A stretch of DNA of 6,449 nucleotides from Solirubrobacterales bacterium. GTDB taxonomy: Bacteria > Actinomycetota > Thermoleophilia > Solirubrobacterales > Solirubrobacteraceae. This document shows positions 5,047-6,449 of this stretch, piece after piece. A program made the position numbers and the translations under genes. How positions within the stretch are numbered: position 1 is the first letter of the stretch; every line of letters begins with the position of its first letter. The notes beneath the pieces are model-generated. The model searched no databases. It was not told the origin of the DNA and saw only the letters and a program-made list of their open reading frames with translations. The stretch is taken from contig QHBV01000269.1 of assembly GCA_003244035.1 (NCBI GenBank), positions 3,807-10,255 of the forward strand, given 5' to 3'.

Positions 5047-5745
5047 CGCGGCGAGCGCCCGCGCCGCGAGTGTCCCCATGCGGCGCTCGGCTTCCGCCAG
5101 CCCGGCGGGGTCGATCCGGGTGCGGACGGGATGCAACTGGTCGGAGACGACCAGCACCGCCGCGGCTCGCAGCCCGCGGCGGGCCGCGAGCGCGAACAGC
5201 GTCGCCGTCTCCATCTCGACGGCCACGGCGCCCGCGCGGGCCCATCGCCGGCCCAGCTTCTCGCGGTGCTCGTAGAAGAGATCCGTGGAGGCGACGGGAG
5301 CGCGGCGCGCGCCGGCCCCGTCCGGCGCCGCGGCGCTGAGCGCCGCCAGCAGCTCCTCGCTCGCGGGCACGCGCGCGGGTGCGCCGAGTGCCCGGCTGGC
5401 ACCATCGGTCGCGAGCGCCTCCGTCGCGATCACGAGCTCGCCGAGCGCCAGCGCAGGATCGAGCGCGCCGCAGGTGCCGGCGCGCAACAGCCACCGGGCG
5501 CCGAGGTCGGCGAGCTCGGAGATCACGATCGCGGCGCTCGGCCCGCCCATCCCGGTGCTCTGGATCGTGAGCTGCGCGCCGTCGGCGGCGGTCCCCGTGT
5601 AGCCCCACAGGCCACGGTTGTGATTGAACATCCGCGGCTTGTCGAGCAGCGCCTGCGCGAGCGTCAGCGCGCGCCCTGGATCGCCCGGCAGCAGCACGCG
5701 CTCGGCCAGCGGCGCGGTCGGGTGCAGGTGGATCGTGGCGGCCAC
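5032..5745 (-). CDS. deoD: Purine-nucleoside phosphorylase, DeoD type
   Basis: A 237-residue enzyme of nucleoside phosphorylase family I, matching the length of E. coli DeoD. It splits purine (deoxy)nucleosides with phosphate into base and (deoxy)ribose-1-phosphate, in cytosolic purine salvage. Family landmarks in order: VLLPGDPGRA (17-26, phosphate-binding Gly and Arg), NHNRGLWGYTGT (41-52), STGMGGPSAAI (63-73), LRAGTCGAL (87-95, Arg88 matching the phosphate-binding Arg87), STDLFY (153-158, matching SADLFY of DeoD), VEMETA (176-181, ribose-binding Glu-Met-Glu) and SDQL (201-204, Asp202 matching catalytic Asp204). The active site is therefore complete. Uridine phosphorylase is less likely because of the STDLFY and SD motifs; a methylthioadenosine-preferring relative is possible. 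The start is GTG 5745; a TAACCT -10-like box seven bases upstream suggests a leaderless mRNA. It converges with and overlaps the coiled-coil gene by 15 bp, and diverges from the SCP2 gene. Confidence 0.93.
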   Translation of the reverse strand: MAATIHLHPTAPLAERVLLPGDPGRALTLAQALLDKPRMFNHNRGLWGYTGTAADGAQLTIQSTGMGGPSAAIVISELADLGARWLLRAGTCGALDPALALGELVIATEALATDGASRALGAPARVPASEELLAALSAAAPDGAGARRAPVASTDLFYEHREKLGRRWARAGAVAVEMETATLFALAARRGLRAAAVLVVSDQLHPVRTRIDPAGLAEAERRMGTLAARALAALPSA

Positions 5746-5752
5746 TCCGGCG

Positions 5753-5758
5753 AGGTTA
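5753..5758 (-). promoter_or_regulatory. -10 element TAACCT for deoD, leaderless arrangement
   Basis: On the minus strand TAACCT fits TAnnnT and is followed by exactly seven bases and then the GTG start. This is the spacing expected when the mRNA 5' end coincides with the start codon. Lack of a ribosome site upstream of the GTG agrees. No clear -35 is seen. Confidence 0.5.
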
Positions 5759-5766
5759 GGGGCCCG

Positions 5767-5772
5767 TAGACT
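5767..5772 (+). promoter_or_regulatory. -10 element TAGACT for the SCP2 gene, near-leaderless
   Basis: TAGACT fits TAnnnT and lies ten bases before the ATG at 5783, so the mRNA would have only about 0-4 leader bases. The gap has no Shine-Dalgarno sequence. It lies only nine bases from the opposing deoD -10 element, so the two promoters likely interfere or share control. Confidence 0.45.
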
Positions 5773-5782
5773 CCGCCGCGCG

Positions 5783-6202
5783 ATGACCGGCTTTCAGTCG
5801 CCCACCGAGTTCCGCGAGGTGATGGATCGCGCGTTCACGATGATGAGCGAGGACCCCCAGATGGGTCCGCGGCTGCGCGACGCCGACACGCCGCAGCGGT
5901 TCGAGTTCACCGACTTCGACCTGGTCGTGAACATCCGGGCGGGCAGTCCGGCGGAGCCCAACCTCGCGTGGGAATGGACCGACGAGGTCAGCTGGAAGCC
6001 GAAGGTCGAGATGACGATGAGCTCCGAGACCGCCAACCGGTACTTCCAGGGCAAGGAGAACGTCGCGCTCGCGATCGCGAGGCGGCGGATCAAGGCCGGT
6101 GGCGACGTCAAGGCGGCGCTGGCGATCATCCCGATCACCAAGCCGCTGTTCGCCCGCTACCGGGAGATGATCGCCACCGATTACTCGCATCTCGAGCTCT
6201 GA
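5783..6202 (+). CDS. SCP2-like sterol/lipid-binding domain protein
   Basis: A 139-residue single-domain cytosolic protein from ATG 5783. The second half carries the SCP2 pattern: a strand DLVVNIRAG (46-54), an aromatic strand LAWEWTD (61-67), KVEMTMSSETANRYFQGKEN (74-93, the usual 'd--l--s-ed---l--G-' segment), then ALAIARRRIKAGGDVKAAL (95-113, the 'G-i-i-Gd---a' segment). SCP2 domains form a hydrophobic pocket that binds sterols, fatty acids or acyl-CoAs; the bacterial ligand is generally unknown. The N-terminus (FQSPTEFREVMDRAFTMMSE) is helical. No signal peptide. An in-frame upstream ATG at 5624 would read through antisense deoD sequence and is rejected. It is followed after ten bases by tilS and is probably co-transcribed with it. 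Family call is good, ligand unknown. Confidence 0.85.
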   Translation: MTGFQSPTEFREVMDRAFTMMSEDPQMGPRLRDADTPQRFEFTDFDLVVNIRAGSPAEPNLAWEWTDEVSWKPKVEMTMSSETANRYFQGKENVALAIARRRIKAGGDVKAALAIIPITKPLFARYREMIATDYSHLEL

Positions 6203-6212
6203 TCCGGATCCG

Positions 6213-6449
6213 ATGATCGAGCGCGTGCGCGCGGATGGCCTGCTCGCCGCCGGTCGCCCGGTCGTGGTGCTCTACTCGGGCGGGCGCGACTCGACCTGTC
6301 TGCTCGAGCTGGCCGTGCGGATCGCCGGCCGCGACGCGGTCGGTGCCCTTCACGTCAACTACCGCCTGCGCGCCGCCGCCGATGGCGACGAGGCGCACTG
6401 CGCGCGGCTGTGCGAGCGGCTCGGGGTCCCGCTCGAGATCCGCCGGCCG
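6213..6449 (+). CDS. tilS: tRNA(Ile)-lysidine synthase, N-terminal part
   Basis: The first 79 residues of a gene that runs off the right edge. TilS uses ATP to attach lysine to C34 of the CAU-anticodon tRNA-Ile, changing it to read AUA. Visible are VVVLYSGGRDSTCLLEL, with the PP-loop SGGRDST at 22-28, then GALHVNYRLRAAADGDE (44-60, matching the 'HVnHgLR--a--d' block) and CARLCERLGVPLEI (63-76), all in the order seen in TilS. Related PP-loop enzymes such as TtcA are less likely because of the HVNYRLR block. The ATG lies ten bases after the SCP2 stop; the spacer includes the 10-bp palindrome gatccggatc (6201-6210) and only a weak CGGA ribosome site. In many actinobacteria hpt and ftsH follow tilS, which would match the salvage role of the nearby deoD, but that lies outside the window. 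Confidence 0.9.
   Translation, partial: MIERVRADGLLAAGRPVVVLYSGGRDSTCLLELAVRIAGRDAVGALHVNYRLRAAADGDEAHCARLCERLGVPLEIRRP

Noticed and set aside
5131..5769. 212-codon plus-strand frame opposite deoD
   Set aside because: deoD on the minus strand has a complete set of family motifs; this frame is its complement.
5624..5782. Upstream ATG extension of the SCP2 protein
   Set aside because: The added residues are antisense to deoD and low-complexity; ATG 5783 starts the coherent protein.
1..6449. Mobile element, prophage, CRISPR or defence island
   Set aside because: No transposase, integrase, terminal repeats, spaced repeats or composition shift seen; gene content is ordinary chromosomal.

Overview
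The window is about 6.4 kb of very GC-rich bacterial chromosome with dense coding, almost exclusive G/C at third codon positions, GTG/TTG starts and very short gaps. Gene content (crotonase, DUF488, a large secreted MltB/SLT-type transglycosylase with a Ca-site motif, DeoD, SCP2, TilS) and codon bias fit a high-GC actinobacterium. The protein style reminds me of the Thermoleophilia/Solirubrobacterales, but that lineage call is inference. I see no mobile element, CRISPR array, tRNA or rRNA. This looks like ordinary chromosomal housekeeping and cell-wall DNA, and I find no convincing new multi-gene system.

Layout. Left part (1-1004): the 3' end of an enoyl-CoA hydratase gene, followed 15 bp later on the same strand by a DUF488 gene. 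The DUF488 gene converges, with 7 bp between stops, on a minus-strand gene of unknown function (996-1781, probably extending to about 1844). A small hairpin covers both stop codons. Centre (1844-4359): two adjacent perfect hairpins separate the unknown gene from an upstream minus-strand gene for a secreted 817-residue cell-wall protein. That protein has a signal peptide, a Thr/Gln/Pro-rich linker, a lytic transglycosylase domain, what looks like a split and catalytically dead M23/LytM domain, and an unassigned C-terminal region. Its 276-bp upstream region holds a good sigma-70-like promoter, a small palindrome and an imperfect inverted repeat.

Right part (4581-6449): a small plus-strand coiled-coil protein gene overlaps, tail to tail by 15 bp, a minus-strand purine-nucleoside phosphorylase gene. 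The phosphorylase gene diverges, across only 37 bp, from an SCP2-like gene followed 10 bp later by the start of tilS. The 37-bp gap has a -10-like hexamer for each direction, placed so that both mRNAs would have little or no leader.

How the genes relate: enoyl-CoA hydratase, the SCP2-domain protein and perhaps the coiled-coil protein (weakly phasin-like) could touch lipid or acyl-CoA metabolism. DeoD serves purine salvage, and TilS serves tRNA decoding. The transglycosylase stands alone as a cell-envelope gene. Nothing in the sequence shows that these form one pathway. The best points for follow-up are the degenerate split M23 domain, the unresolved start of the unknown gene inside or beside the tandem hairpins, and the compact divergent promoter pair.
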